DNA of 7,123 nucleotides from Micromonosporaceae bacterium. GTDB lineage: Bacteria; Actinomycetota; Actinomycetes; Mycobacteriales; Micromonosporaceae. Made by a program: the position numbers and the translations under genes. Positions 1 to 5,627 of this stretch are shown here, in pieces. Where the stretch lies: the NCBI GenBank assembly GCA_019689695.1, contig JADGHA010000219.1, forward strand, positions 1 through 7,123, in the 5' to 3' direction. The notes beneath the pieces were generated by a model that was given only the letters and a program-made list of their open reading frames with translations, had not been told where the DNA came from and made no database searches. The first letter of the stretch is position 1. Each line of letters opens with the position of its first letter.

Positions 1-5
1 CCCCC

Positions 6-22
6 GGCCCCCCCCGGGGGCC
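6..22. repeat. GC-only hairpin at left edge
   Basis: Bases 6-12 (GGCCCCC) pair with 16-22 (GGGGGCC) to give a seven-pair stem with a three-base loop. It sits directly before the larger hairpin at 27-57. It may be part of the 3' end of an upstream transcript, but low-complexity C/G runs form such stems easily, so the call is weak. Confidence 0.3.
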
Positions 23-26
23 CTTC

Positions 27-57
27 CCCTGGCCCGAGCCAGCCGGCCGGGCCAGGG
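27..57. terminator. Terminator-like stem-loop between an upstream gene and the permease operon
   Basis: CCCTGGCCCG (27-36) and CGGGCCAGGG (48-57) form a perfect ten-pair stem with an eleven-base loop. No T-run follows, which is usual for actinomycete terminators. It lies upstream of a promoter candidate and no gene crosses it. It may end the preceding gene. If that gene is the solute-binding protein of this transporter, as is common, it could instead attenuate read-through into the permeases. Confidence 0.55.
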
Positions 58-76
58 CAGACTTACCGCCGAGTGC

Positions 77-106
77 TTGACGCGCTGATGTGCGCGTCTC
101 CATACT
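77..106 (+). promoter_or_regulatory. Sigma-70-like promoter for the permease operon
   Basis: TTGACG (77-82) matches the -35 consensus at five of six positions. CATACT (101-106) matches the -10 consensus TATACT at five of six. The spacer is 18 bases. Transcription would begin near 112-114, giving a leader of about 108 bases before the first permease. Such a close pair is uncommon by chance in DNA this GC-rich, but it is a sequence match only. Confidence 0.55.
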
Positions 107-115
107 GGGCCAGTC

Positions 116-127
116 TGAACCGTTTCA
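116..127. promoter_or_regulatory. Candidate LacI-family operator
   Basis: TGAACCGTTTCA is a near-perfect 12-bp dyad (five of six pairs) with the central CG typical of LacI-family sites such as TGAAACGTTTCA. It lies 10 bases after the -10 hexamer, where a bound repressor would block initiation. The half-site CGTTTC recurs at 135-140, 14 bp from its copy at 121-126. LacI-type repressors commonly control sugar ABC operons, but no regulator gene is in the window. Confidence 0.45.
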
Positions 128-180
128 ACCATCGCGTTTCGAGGGCAACGGTGACGCGCGGAAGTACGGTGGGCGGCCAC

Positions 181-196
181 GCCCGCCACGGCGGGC
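181..196 (+). promoter_or_regulatory. Leader hairpin before the first permease
   Basis: GCCCGCC (181-187) and GGCGGGC (190-196) are exact inverted repeats two bases apart, so the practical fold is a six-pair GC stem with a four-base loop. It ends 15 bases before the ribosome binding site AGGAG (212-216) of the first permease. It could affect translation or mRNA stability, or be a by-product of base composition. Confidence 0.3.
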
Positions 197-220
197 ACCG
201 GGCCGAACCATAGGAGATCC

Positions 221-1171
221 ATGGCGACGACCGCACCGACGGCGGCGACCAGGCCGGTCCGGACCGCGAGCCGCGCCCCCGCCCCGGCCCGGCGCCGGCC
301 CGGGCGGGCCGGGTATCTGTTCCTGCTGCCCTGGTTCGCCGGCCTGGCGCTGTTCACCGTCGGGCCGATGGCGTTCTCGCTCTACCTGTCGTTCACCGAC
401 TACAGCCTGCTGCAGGCGCCGCAGTGGGTAGGGCTGGCGAACTACCGCAAGATATTCAGCGACGACCCCCGGTACCTGCACTCGGTCTGGGTCACGGTCC
501 GGTACGTGCTGGTCGGCGTGCCGCTCAAGCTCGCCCTGGCGCTCGGGGTCGCACTGCTGCTCAACCGGCGCCGGCACGGCACGGGGTTGTACCGCGCCGC
601 GTTCTACGTTCCCTCGCTGCTCGGCACCAGCGTCGCGGTCGCGCTCGCCTGGCGGATGATGTTCGGTGACTCCGGCGTCGCGCAGCGGCTGCTGGCCGCG
701 GTGGGGGTCCACGCGCCCGACTTCGTGCACAACCCGACGTGGGCACTGTGGACACTCGTGCTGCTCGCGATCTGGCAGTTCGGCGCGCCGATGGTCATCT
801 TCCTGGCCGGGCTGAAACAGATCCCCGCCGACCTGTACGACGCGGCGGCGGTCGACGGCGCCTCGCGGTGGCGGCGCTTCGTGCACGTCACCGTGCCGAT
901 GCTCTCGCCGGTCATCTTCTTCAACCTGGTGCTGGAGACCATCCACTCGTTCCAGGCGTTCACCCCGGCGTACATCGTCAGCGGCGGCACCGGCGGGCCC
1001 GCCGACGCCACGCTCTTCTACACGCTGTACCTGTACATCAAGGGCTTCAACGACTTCGCGTTCGGGTACGCCTCGGCGATGGCCTGGGTGCTGCTCGCGG
1101 TCGTCGGGATCGTGACCGCCCTGCTGTTCCGGCTCTCCCGGCTGTGGGTCTTCTACGCGGACGAGGGATGA
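221..1171 (+). CDS. Carbohydrate ABC transporter permease, MalF/UgpA-like (CUT1)
   Basis: This 316-residue inner-membrane protein is one half of the channel of a binding-protein-dependent sugar importer. After a basic, Ala/Pro/Arg-rich N-terminus (1-30), hydrophobic stretches lie near residues 31-55, 93-115, 128-147, 176-198, 230-250 and 285-305, consistent with six membrane helices. The EAA loop that docks the ATPase is at about 205-228: DAAAVDGAS, then a basic stretch and VTVPML, with Asp212-Gly213 at the conserved positions. The SPxxFFNLVLETIHSFQ stretch after it is typical of MalF/UgpA proteins. The ATG follows AGGAG (212-216) by four bases. It is first in an operon with the MalG-like partner, YesL-like protein and probably the lactonase. 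The binding protein and ATPase must be encoded elsewhere. The substrate cannot be read from the sequence. Confidence 0.95.
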   Translation: MATTAPTAATRPVRTASRAPAPARRRPGRAGYLFLLPWFAGLALFTVGPMAFSLYLSFTDYSLLQAPQWVGLANYRKIFSDDPRYLHSVWVTVRYVLVGVPLKLALALGVALLLNRRRHGTGLYRAAFYVPSLLGTSVAVALAWRMMFGDSGVAQRLLAAVGVHAPDFVHNPTWALWTLVLLAIWQFGAPMVIFLAGLKQIPADLYDAAAVDGASRWRRFVHVTVPMLSPVIFFNLVLETIHSFQAFTPAYIVSGGTGGPADATLFYTLYLYIKGFNDFAFGYASAMAWVLLAVVGIVTALLFRLSRLWVFYADEG

Positions 1172-1173
1172 CA

Positions 1174-2073
1174 ATGGCACAACAAGTCGCGGTACCGGTC
1201 CGGCCCCGCCGGTCCCCTCCCACCCGCGTGCGCCGGCCGCGGCTGCGGGGCCGGGTGGCACTGTGGCACGTCGGCGTCCTCGTCGCCGTGCTCGTGATCA
1301 TCTACCCGGTGCTGTGGATGCTCGGCACCTCGTTCAAGCCGGCGGTCGAGGTGATCTCCTCGATCCGGCCCTGGCCGACACACCCGACCCTGGACAACTA
1401 CCCGGACGGCTGGACGTCGAACCCGAACGTCACCTTCGGACGGTTCTTCGTGAACTCGCTGATCGTGGCGACCGGCACCGTGGCCGGCAACCTGTTCGGC
1501 TGCTCGCTGGCGGCGTTCGCCTTCGCCCGGCTGCGCTTCCGGTTCCGCGGGTTCTTCTTCGCCATCATGATCGGCACCATCCTGCTGCCGTACCACGTGC
1601 TGCTCATCCCGCAGTACGTCATCTTCAAGCAGTTCGGCTGGATCAACACGTTCCTGCCGCTGATCGTGCCGCACTTCCTCGCCACCGAGGCGTTCTTCAT
1701 CTTCCTCATCACCCAGTTCATGCGCGGCATCCCCGCCGAGCTGGACGAGGCGGCGGCCATCGACGGCTGCGGGCCGTGGCGCACCTACCTGCGGATCGTC
1801 CTGCCGCTGACCCGGCCGGCCCTCATCACGACCAGCATCTTCAGCTTCATCTGGGCGTGGAACGACTTCTTCCCGCAGCTCATCTACCTCAACGACACGC
1901 AGAAGTTCACCGTGCCGCGCGGGCTGAGCCTGTTCATCGACCAGACCAGCGCCGCCTCGTACGGCCCGATGATGGCCATGTCCATGCTCGCCATGGTCCC
2001 GGTGCTGCTGTTCTTCCTCGCCTTCCAGCGGCTGCTGGTGGAGGGCGCGGCGACCACCGGGCTGAAGGGCTGA
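1174..2073 (+). CDS. Carbohydrate ABC transporter permease, MalG/UgpE-like (CUT1)
   Basis: This is the second channel subunit, expected to pair with the product of the preceding gene. From ATG 1174 it has 299 residues. A basic N-terminus (1-28) is followed by hydrophobic segments near 29-50, 90-118, 125-149, 160-182, 216-238 and 265-288. The EAA loop at about 189-212 reads ELDEAAAIDGCGPWRTYL and ends in IVLPL, the canonical ATPase-contact sequence, with Glu192, Asp197 and Gly198 in place. The short C-terminus ends VEGAATTGLKG, close to the usual MalG-type tail. An ATG at 1168 would overlap the previous stop as ATGA, but GAGGG (1163-1167) would touch it. The ATG at 1174 is six bases from that site and is preferred. 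The two starts differ by two residues, and translational coupling is likely either way. Confidence 0.95.
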   Translation: MAQQVAVPVRPRRSPPTRVRRPRLRGRVALWHVGVLVAVLVIIYPVLWMLGTSFKPAVEVISSIRPWPTHPTLDNYPDGWTSNPNVTFGRFFVNSLIVATGTVAGNLFGCSLAAFAFARLRFRFRGFFFAIMIGTILLPYHVLLIPQYVIFKQFGWINTFLPLIVPHFLATEAFFIFLITQFMRGIPAELDEAAAIDGCGPWRTYLRIVLPLTRPALITTSIFSFIWAWNDFFPQLIYLNDTQKFTVPRGLSLFIDQTSAASYGPMMAMSMLAMVPVLLFFLAFQRLLVEGAATTGLKG

Positions 2074-2077
2074 GGCG

Positions 2078-2677
2078 ATGATCTCCCCGCGGGCGCGGGA
2101 GAGCCTGCGGCGGGCCAGCGAGTGCATGCTGCTCGGCGTGTTGTGGCTGGTGTTCTCGCTCCCGGTGGTCACCTCCGGCGCGGCGTGGCTGGCCGTGGCG
2201 AGGGTGTGCACGGCGTGGACCCGCGACGAGGAACCCCCGCTGCTGCGCACCTTCCTGCACACCGTCCGGCACCGGCTGCTCACCGGGCTGGCGCTGCAGG
2301 CGGTGGCCGCGGGCGCGGCCGTCCTGCCGTACCTCGAACTGCGCATCGCGCTCGCCGCGCAGGTCCCGGGGGCACGGCTGGAGGCGGCACTGCTCGGCGT
2401 GCTCGCGGCCTTCGCGCTGTCGGTGGCCCTGCTGAGCGTCCCCGCCGCCGCGGCGCACGGGCTGGCCGCCCCGGCGGCGCTCGGCGAAGCGCTCGCGCTC
2501 GTCCGCAGGGTGCCGCTGGCCGCCGCCGCGGCACTGGCCGCGCCCGCGACCGCCGCCGCCGTGGTGTACCTGATGCCGGTGCTGGCCGTGGTGATGGCGG
2601 GTCCGGCCGGCTTCGCGGTCTGCGCGGTGTGGGCCTGGGCCGGCTCCCGCGCCGTGGCACAGGAGACGCTGGACTGA
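2078..2677 (+). CDS. YesL-family (DUF624) membrane protein
   Basis: This 199-residue membrane protein starts four bases after the MalG-like stop, with AAGGG (2065-2069) eight bases upstream. The N-terminal stretch LLGVLWLVFSLPVVTSG (18-34) is the recognisable mark of the YesL/DUF624 family, whose members sit in sugar ABC transporter operons such as the Bacillus yes cluster. Further hydrophobic segments lie near 70-85, 103-124, 146-163 and 165-188, giving about five helices with a cytoplasmic RxxEEPPLLRTF-type loop after the first. The second half is very Ala-rich. The biochemical role of the family is not established; an accessory role in carbohydrate uptake is inferred from context. Membership rests mainly on the first helix and operon position. 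Confidence 0.8.
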   Translation: MISPRARESLRRASECMLLGVLWLVFSLPVVTSGAAWLAVARVCTAWTRDEEPPLLRTFLHTVRHRLLTGLALQAVAAGAAVLPYLELRIALAAQVPGARLEAALLGVLAAFALSVALLSVPAAAAHGLAAPAALGEALALVRRVPLAAAAALAAPATAAAVVYLMPVLAVVMAGPAGFAVCAVWAWAGSRAVAQETLD

Positions 2678-2715
2678 GCGCACCCGCCGGGGAGCAGTAG
2701 GGTGACGGGCGCGAC

Positions 2716-2755
2716 CGTAGGACTCCCTACGAAAACGCGCGAGCGTAGGACCCCT
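2716..2755. promoter_or_regulatory. Repeated CGTAGGAC element in the lactonase leader
   Basis: CGTAGGAC occurs at 2716-2723 and again at 2744-2751, 28 bp apart, each followed within one base by CCCT. The first copy is also an inverted repeat: CGTAGG (2716-2721) and CCTACG (2726-2731) around a four-base loop. The elements lie in the 99-base gap between the YesL-like gene and the lactonase, 20-60 bases before its start. They may be an operator for separate control of the lactonase, or a leader structure. I cannot name a regulator. Confidence 0.35.
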
Positions 2756-2762
2756 CGCCAAC

Positions 2763-2768
2763 AAGGAA
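2763..2768 (+). promoter_or_regulatory. Ribosome binding site of the lactonase
   Basis: AAGGAA lies eight bases before ATG 2777. It supports this start over the in-frame GTG at 2702, which has its own GGGGAG (2689-2694). The 25 residues the GTG would add are basic, low in hydrophobicity and not part of the propeller fold. Confidence 0.55.
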
Positions 2769-2776
2769 AGCCAGCC

Positions 2777-3676
2777 ATGCCAGACGTCATCAAGGCCACG
2801 TTCGAGGTGCTCGACGAGCGCTTCCGCCGCGTCGGCGGCGACGAGTGGATGCAGCGGCTGTACACCGGCTGCCGGTGGACCGAGGGCCCGGCGTACTTCC
2901 CCGCCGGCCGCTACCTGGTCTTCAGCGACATCCCCAACGACCGGATGCTGCGCTACGACGAGACCAGCGGGGCCGTCGGGGTGTTCCGCGCGCCCGCCGG
3001 CTACACCAATGGCCACACCGTCGACCGGCAGGGGCGCCTGGTCAGCTGCGAGCAAGGCAACCGCCGAGTCACCCGGACCGAGCACGACGGCTCGATCACC
3101 GTGCTCGCCGACCGGTACGACGGGAAGCGCTTCAACAGCCCGAACGACGTGGTCGAGCGCTCGGACGGGTCGATCTGGTTCACCGACCCGAGCTACGGCA
3201 TCGACAGCGACTACGAGGGCCACAAGGCGCCCAGCGAGATCGGTGGCTGCCACGTCTACCGGATCGCGCCGGACACCGGCGAGGTCCGCATCGTCGCGGA
3301 CGACTTCGAGCGCCCGAACGGGCTGGCCTTTTCCTTGGACGAACAGCAGCTCTACATCGCCGACACGCGCCGCAAGCACATCCGCGTCTTCGATGTCGGC
3401 CCGGACGGCACCCTCTCCGGCGGCAAGGTCTTCGCCACCTGCAACGCCGGGACGTTCGACGGGCTCCGGCTGGACGACGCCGGCCGGATCTGGGCCGCGG
3501 CCCACGACGGCGTGCACTGCTTCGACCCGGACGGCACGCTGCTCGGCAAGCTGCTCGTGCCAGAGATCGTGGCCAACCTGACCTTCGGCGGACCCAAGCG
3601 CAACGACCTGTACATCACCGCGACCAGTTCGCTGTACACGCTGCGGCTGAACGTGACCGGCGCCCGGTACCCCTAG
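2777..3676 (+). CDS. SMP-30/gluconolactonase/LRE family lactonase
   Basis: This 299-residue protein is a predicted six-bladed beta-propeller hydrolase that opens sugar lactones in an aldose oxidation route, probably in the cytoplasm, as no signal peptide is seen. The expected metal and active-site residues are present in order: Glu36 (WTEGPAYF), Asn123 (NSPNDVV), Asn181 (RPNGLAFS) and Asp228 (GTFDGLRLD). Other family signatures are FSDIPNDRMLRY (49-60), IWFTDPSYGI (133-142) and LYIADTRRKHIRVFD (192-206). Length fits the family. It lies 99 bases after the YesL-like gene, so co-transcription with the permeases is likely, although repeats in the gap could add separate control. Position suggests that the imported sugar or its oxidised lactone is the substrate, but this family also holds enzymes acting on other lactones and esters. 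An earlier GTG start (2702) is possible but less likely. Confidence 0.92.
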   Translation: MPDVIKATFEVLDERFRRVGGDEWMQRLYTGCRWTEGPAYFPAGRYLVFSDIPNDRMLRYDETSGAVGVFRAPAGYTNGHTVDRQGRLVSCEQGNRRVTRTEHDGSITVLADRYDGKRFNSPNDVVERSDGSIWFTDPSYGIDSDYEGHKAPSEIGGCHVYRIAPDTGEVRIVADDFERPNGLAFSLDEQQLYIADTRRKHIRVFDVGPDGTLSGGKVFATCNAGTFDGLRLDDAGRIWAAAHDGVHCFDPDGTLLGKLLVPEIVANLTFGGPKRNDLYITATSSLYTLRLNVTGARYP

Positions 3677-4356
3677 CCGGCGGGCTCGCCGACCAGCGAC
3701 AGGACCTGCCCGAGCCCGCGCGGGCCGGTCCGGGCCGGCGGGGGCAGCAGGAACACGTGCATGCCGGTGGCGACCGCGCCGGAGTCGGTCAGCGGGTTGT
3801 CGCCGACCATCAGTGTCCGTTCCGGATCGACGCGCAGCTCGTCGCAGGCGGTGAGGAACATCTTCGGGGCCGGCTTGCAGATGCCGTGCTCGAAGGACAT
3901 CACGACACTGCCGACGAACGGTGACACGCCCAGCAGATCCATCGCTGGACGCAGGTCGAAACCGGTGTCGCTGACCACGCCGATGCGCAGGCCCCGCCGG
4001 CTCAGCGCGGCCAGCGTCGGCACCGTATCCGGGAACGCCTCCCAGCATCTGGCGTCCACTGTGTACTCGTACAGCCGCTGGCTGAGTCCGGCGGCCAGCC
4101 GCTCGCAACCGGCGGCCCGGTACAGCGCGGTCCACACCTCGCGGTGCCGGTCACTGGACAGGTCACGACCCTTGGCCAGCTCCTCGGCCGTACTGCTGCG
4201 GTCCAGCACCCGGCGCCAGACATGCGTGACCTCCTCCGGGTCGAGCGGGCCGGCACCGAGCGCGGCGGCGGCCCGGTGCAGCAGCGCTTCGCCGCTGCCG
4301 CAGAGCCGGATCAGCGTGTCGCCGGCGTCGAACAGGACCGCGTCGAACCGCCTCAT
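3673..4356 (-). CDS. HAD-superfamily hydrolase (phosphatase-like)
   Basis: This 227-residue cytosolic protein carries all HAD landmarks. Motif I is FDAGDTL with nucleophile Asp10; motif II is GVVSDTG with Ser129; motif III is Lys161 in GICKPAPKMF; motif IV is MVGDNPLTDSGAV with Asp186 and Asp191. The roughly 110 residues between motifs I and II form a helical cap, giving HAD-IA architecture. The second Asp of the usual DxDGT motif, the general acid, is Gly12, with an Asp one place later (Asp13). A phosphatase role is therefore probable but not certain. The ATG overlaps the stop of the CDP-alcohol phosphatidyltransferase as ATGA, so the two are co-translated and probably act in sequence. An upstream in-frame ATG (4443) lies deep inside the previous gene and is rejected. 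Its stop shares CTAG with the lactonase stop. Confidence 0.92.
   Translation of the reverse strand: MRRFDAVLFDAGDTLIRLCGSGEALLHRAAAALGAGPLDPEEVTHVWRRVLDRSSTAEELAKGRDLSSDRHREVWTALYRAAGCERLAAGLSQRLYEYTVDARCWEAFPDTVPTLAALSRRGLRIGVVSDTGFDLRPAMDLLGVSPFVGSVVMSFEHGICKPAPKMFLTACDELRVDPERTLMVGDNPLTDSGAVATGMHVFLLPPPARTGPRGLGQVLSLVGEPAG
3680..3719. terminator. Possible terminator in the convergent junction
   Basis: GCGGGCTCG (3680-3688) and CGAGCCCGC (3711-3719) form a nine-pair stem around a 22-base loop, starting four bases after the lactonase stop. It lies inside the 3' coding end of the opposing HAD gene, as no non-coding space exists between the two genes. It could end the lactonase transcript, but there is no T-run and the loop is long. 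Confidence 0.3.
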
Positions 4357-5111
4357 GCCCGCACCAGCTCGGGTTCTGGCACCCGCGCGGTCGTGGCGCG
4401 CGGCTGCGGGAGGGCGGCCGGCCGGCGTTGCCGCCACAGCCACCCGACGTCGTGGCCGAACGACTCGACGAGCAGCGCCAGGGCCCCGACGAGCACGGTC
4501 GCCATCAGCGGCCAGGGCAGCACGCCGGCGGCGGCCACGGTGAGGACGATGCCCTGCGTCGCGGCGACCACCTTCCGCCAGTACCGCGGCGGCAGCTGCG
4601 CCCGCATCCAGGGCAGCGCCCAGCCGGCCACCAGGAAGGCGTACCGCATGCCCCCGATGGCGAGCACCCAGGCCCCGAACGGCCGCGCCAGGTAGGCGCT
4701 GAGCACCAGGATCAGAAAGGCGTCGACCTCCATGTCGAAGCGGGCGCCGAACGGGGAGCAGGTGCCGGTGCGCCGGGCCACCTTTCCGTCCACCGCGTCA
4801 AGCACGAGGGCGACGGCGGCGAGCGCGACCAGGATCCGGACGGGAATGTCCCGGCTGAGCGAGTCGGCGACCAGGGCCGTGACGCCGCCGACCAAAACGG
4901 CCCGAGCGAGCGTCACCCGGTCGGCCGGGCCCAGGGCGGTCGCGCCGCAGCGGTGCAGACCCCGGGTGAGGACGGCACAGGTGACGATCCCGTACCCGAG
5001 GCCGACCAGCCAGCCGGCGGGTCCGAGACCGGCGGCCACGGCCAGGGCGGCCAGCAGCAGGGTCTGGGCGATCAGTCCGACAGTCGGGCCGGTCCGGAAC
5101 GCGGGCACCAT
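4353..5111 (-). CDS. CDP-alcohol phosphatidyltransferase family membrane protein
   Basis: This integral membrane enzyme of 252 residues should move a phosphatidyl- or other CDP-activated group onto an alcohol or alcohol phosphate, releasing CMP. The full signature DxxDGxxARx8GxxxDxxxD is at 105-130: Asp105, Asp108, Gly109, Ala112, Arg113, Gly122, Asp126 and Asp130. The amphipathic stretch GPADRVTLARAVL (61-73) before it is also typical. Hydrophobic segments lie near 12-30, 33-48, 70-84, 91-108, 132-150, 155-168, 184-200 and 203-218, more than the six helices of minimal members. The Pro/Arg-rich tail (228-252) is soluble. ATG 5111 is chosen, although GGAGG (5113-5117) is only one base away. 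GTG 5108 next to it has a four-base gap and may be the real start. The ORF extends further upstream but only as low-complexity sequence. Acceptor and donor are unknown. The coupled HAD gene suggests a phosphorylated intermediate. Confidence 0.9.
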   Translation of the reverse strand: MVPAFRTGPTVGLIAQTLLLAALAVAAGLGPAGWLVGLGYGIVTCAVLTRGLHRCGATALGPADRVTLARAVLVGGVTALVADSLSRDIPVRILVALAAVALVLDAVDGKVARRTGTCSPFGARFDMEVDAFLILVLSAYLARPFGAWVLAIGGMRYAFLVAGWALPWMRAQLPPRYWRKVVAATQGIVLTVAAAGVLPWPLMATVLVGALALLVESFGHDVGWLWRQRRPAALPQPRATTARVPEPELVRA

Positions 5112-5119
5112 GCCTCCGT

Positions 5120-5158
5120 CACGTGAGGGTCGACTACTGGTAGGTGACTTCCCTCGTG
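5120..5158. promoter_or_regulatory. Nested dyads upstream of the CDP-alcohol transferase gene
   Basis: GAGGG (5125-5129) pairs with CCCTC (5151-5155), and inside it CTAC (5134-5137) pairs with GTAG (5140-5143), which lies in a 20-bp imperfect palindrome from GTC to GAC (5129-5148, seven of ten pairs). It is the only structured part of the 103-base gap between the TfoX-like stop and this gene and ends eight bases before the start codon. It could be an operator or a folded leader. Short arms make the call weak. Confidence 0.25.
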
Positions 5159-5197
5159 AGTACGGAGAAACCGCCCGAACGGTTCGCCCCTGGCCCG

Positions 5198-5212
5198 CTT
5201 CCTCCCGGGAAG
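5198..5212 (-). terminator. Weak hairpin after the TfoX-like gene
   Basis: CTTCC (5198-5202) and GGAAG (5208-5212) enclose five bases, just past the TfoX-like stop codon at 5215-5217. An 11-bp palindrome CGAACGGTTCG follows at 5176-5186. These may help end the TfoX-like transcript, but the stems are only five pairs. Confidence 0.2.
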
Positions 5213-5214
5213 GG

Positions 5215-5547
5215 TTACTTGGCGGGGAGGGTGCGGGTGTACGACACGCCGCGCTCGACCCACCGGCGGAGGTCGGCATCCTTCTCGCAGGCGTGCCCGT
5301 CGACCGTGATCCAGCCACGCATGATCCGCCCCCGCATCTCGGTCGGTGACGCGCCCGGCTTGGCCGCCAGCCGCTCGAACTCGGCCGGGTCGACCCGCAC
5401 CATGAGGCCGCCGCTGCCGCGGACCACCACCGCCATGTTGCCGTCCAGCAGCATGGCCAGGCCGCCGAACATCCGCTTCTCGGTGTAGCCCGGCATAGCC
5501 GCGGTCAGCTCCCGCACCCGGTCGGCCAGGCCCTCGTCGTACGCCAT
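5215..5547 (-). CDS. TfoX N-terminal domain protein
   Basis: This 110-residue soluble protein matches the TfoX/Sxy N-terminal domain. It has the helical MAYDEGLADRVRELTA start, then the signature KRMFGGLAMLLDGNMAVVV (24-42) and VRVDPAEFERL (50-60), and ends in a Trp-rich segment around GRIMRGWITVDGH (73-85) and RRWVERGVSYTRTL. The C-terminal TfoX domain found in proteobacterial competence regulators is absent. Stand-alone N-domain proteins are common in actinomycetes and have no assigned function there, so a competence role should not be assumed. GGAAGAG (5557-5563) lies nine bases before ATG 5547 and falls inside the first copy of a 26-bp tandem repeat. The ORF stays open upstream to 5769, but that part is low-complexity and overlaps the divergent dehydrogenase gene. 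It lies 103 bases from the next - strand gene and is probably a separate unit. Confidence 0.88.
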   Translation of the reverse strand: MAYDEGLADRVRELTAAMPGYTEKRMFGGLAMLLDGNMAVVVRGSGGLMVRVDPAEFERLAAKPGASPTEMRGRIMRGWITVDGHACEKDADLRRWVERGVSYTRTLPAK

Positions 5548-5556
5548 GCGGGCATT

Positions 5557-5608
5557 CTCTTCCGCGCCCCCGACAATGCGGCCTCTTCCGCACCCCCGAC
5601 AACGCGGC
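5557..5608. repeat. 26-bp tandem direct repeat, two copies
   Basis: Bases 5557-5582 and 5583-5608 are adjacent copies of the same 26-bp unit, agreeing at 24 of 26 positions; the differences are transitions at 5566/5592 and 5577/5603. Each copy carries GGAAGAG on the - strand, the ribosome binding site of the TfoX-like gene, so the leader has two such sites 26 bases apart. The exact abutment suggests a recent slippage duplication. Confidence 0.8.
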
Positions 5609-5627
5609 GCGGCAATATGGAATAGCT

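Noticed and set aside
90..431. + strand ORF of 113 residues overlapping the operon leader and first permease
   Set aside because: It is Arg/Pro-rich, overlaps a convincing permease in another frame, begins inside the promoter region and has no recognisable domain.
125..1261. Long - strand ORF opposite the first permease
   Set aside because: Shadow of high-GC coding DNA: Arg/Gly/Gln/His-rich low-complexity translation, antisense to a gene with clear motifs.
2702..2776. Earlier GTG start for the lactonase, with GGGGAG upstream
   Set aside because: Adds 25 basic residues outside the propeller and would translate the repeat elements. ATG 2777 has AAGGAA and a family-like start. Not fully excluded.
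1153..2865. 570-residue - strand ORF opposite the second permease and YesL-like gene
   Set aside because: Spans the complements of three real genes, is compositionally biased and contains no domain.
2845..3924. 359-residue + strand ORF within the lactonase and HAD region
   Set aside because: Out of frame with the lactonase, Arg/Ala/Gly-rich, and it crosses the convergent junction.
1934..4135. 733-residue - strand ORF
   Set aside because: Runs antisense to the lactonase and through the HAD gene in the wrong frame. Its length comes only from the lack of stops in GC-rich DNA.
4357..4443. Upstream ATG extension of the HAD gene
   Set aside because: Would place 29 low-complexity residues before motif I and overlap the preceding gene deeply. 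ATG 4356 puts the motif at the usual residue 10.
5176..5186. CGAACGGTTCG palindrome as an SOS (LexA) box
   Set aside because: Actinomycete LexA boxes have CGAAC and GTTCG separated by about four bases; here the gap is one base.
5215..5547. TfoX-like protein as a competence regulator
   Set aside because: Only the N-terminal domain is present, no competence genes are nearby, and actinomycete members have no proven role in DNA uptake.
5557..5608. Tandem repeat as part of a CRISPR array
   Set aside because: The two units abut with no spacer, there are only two copies and no cas gene is present.
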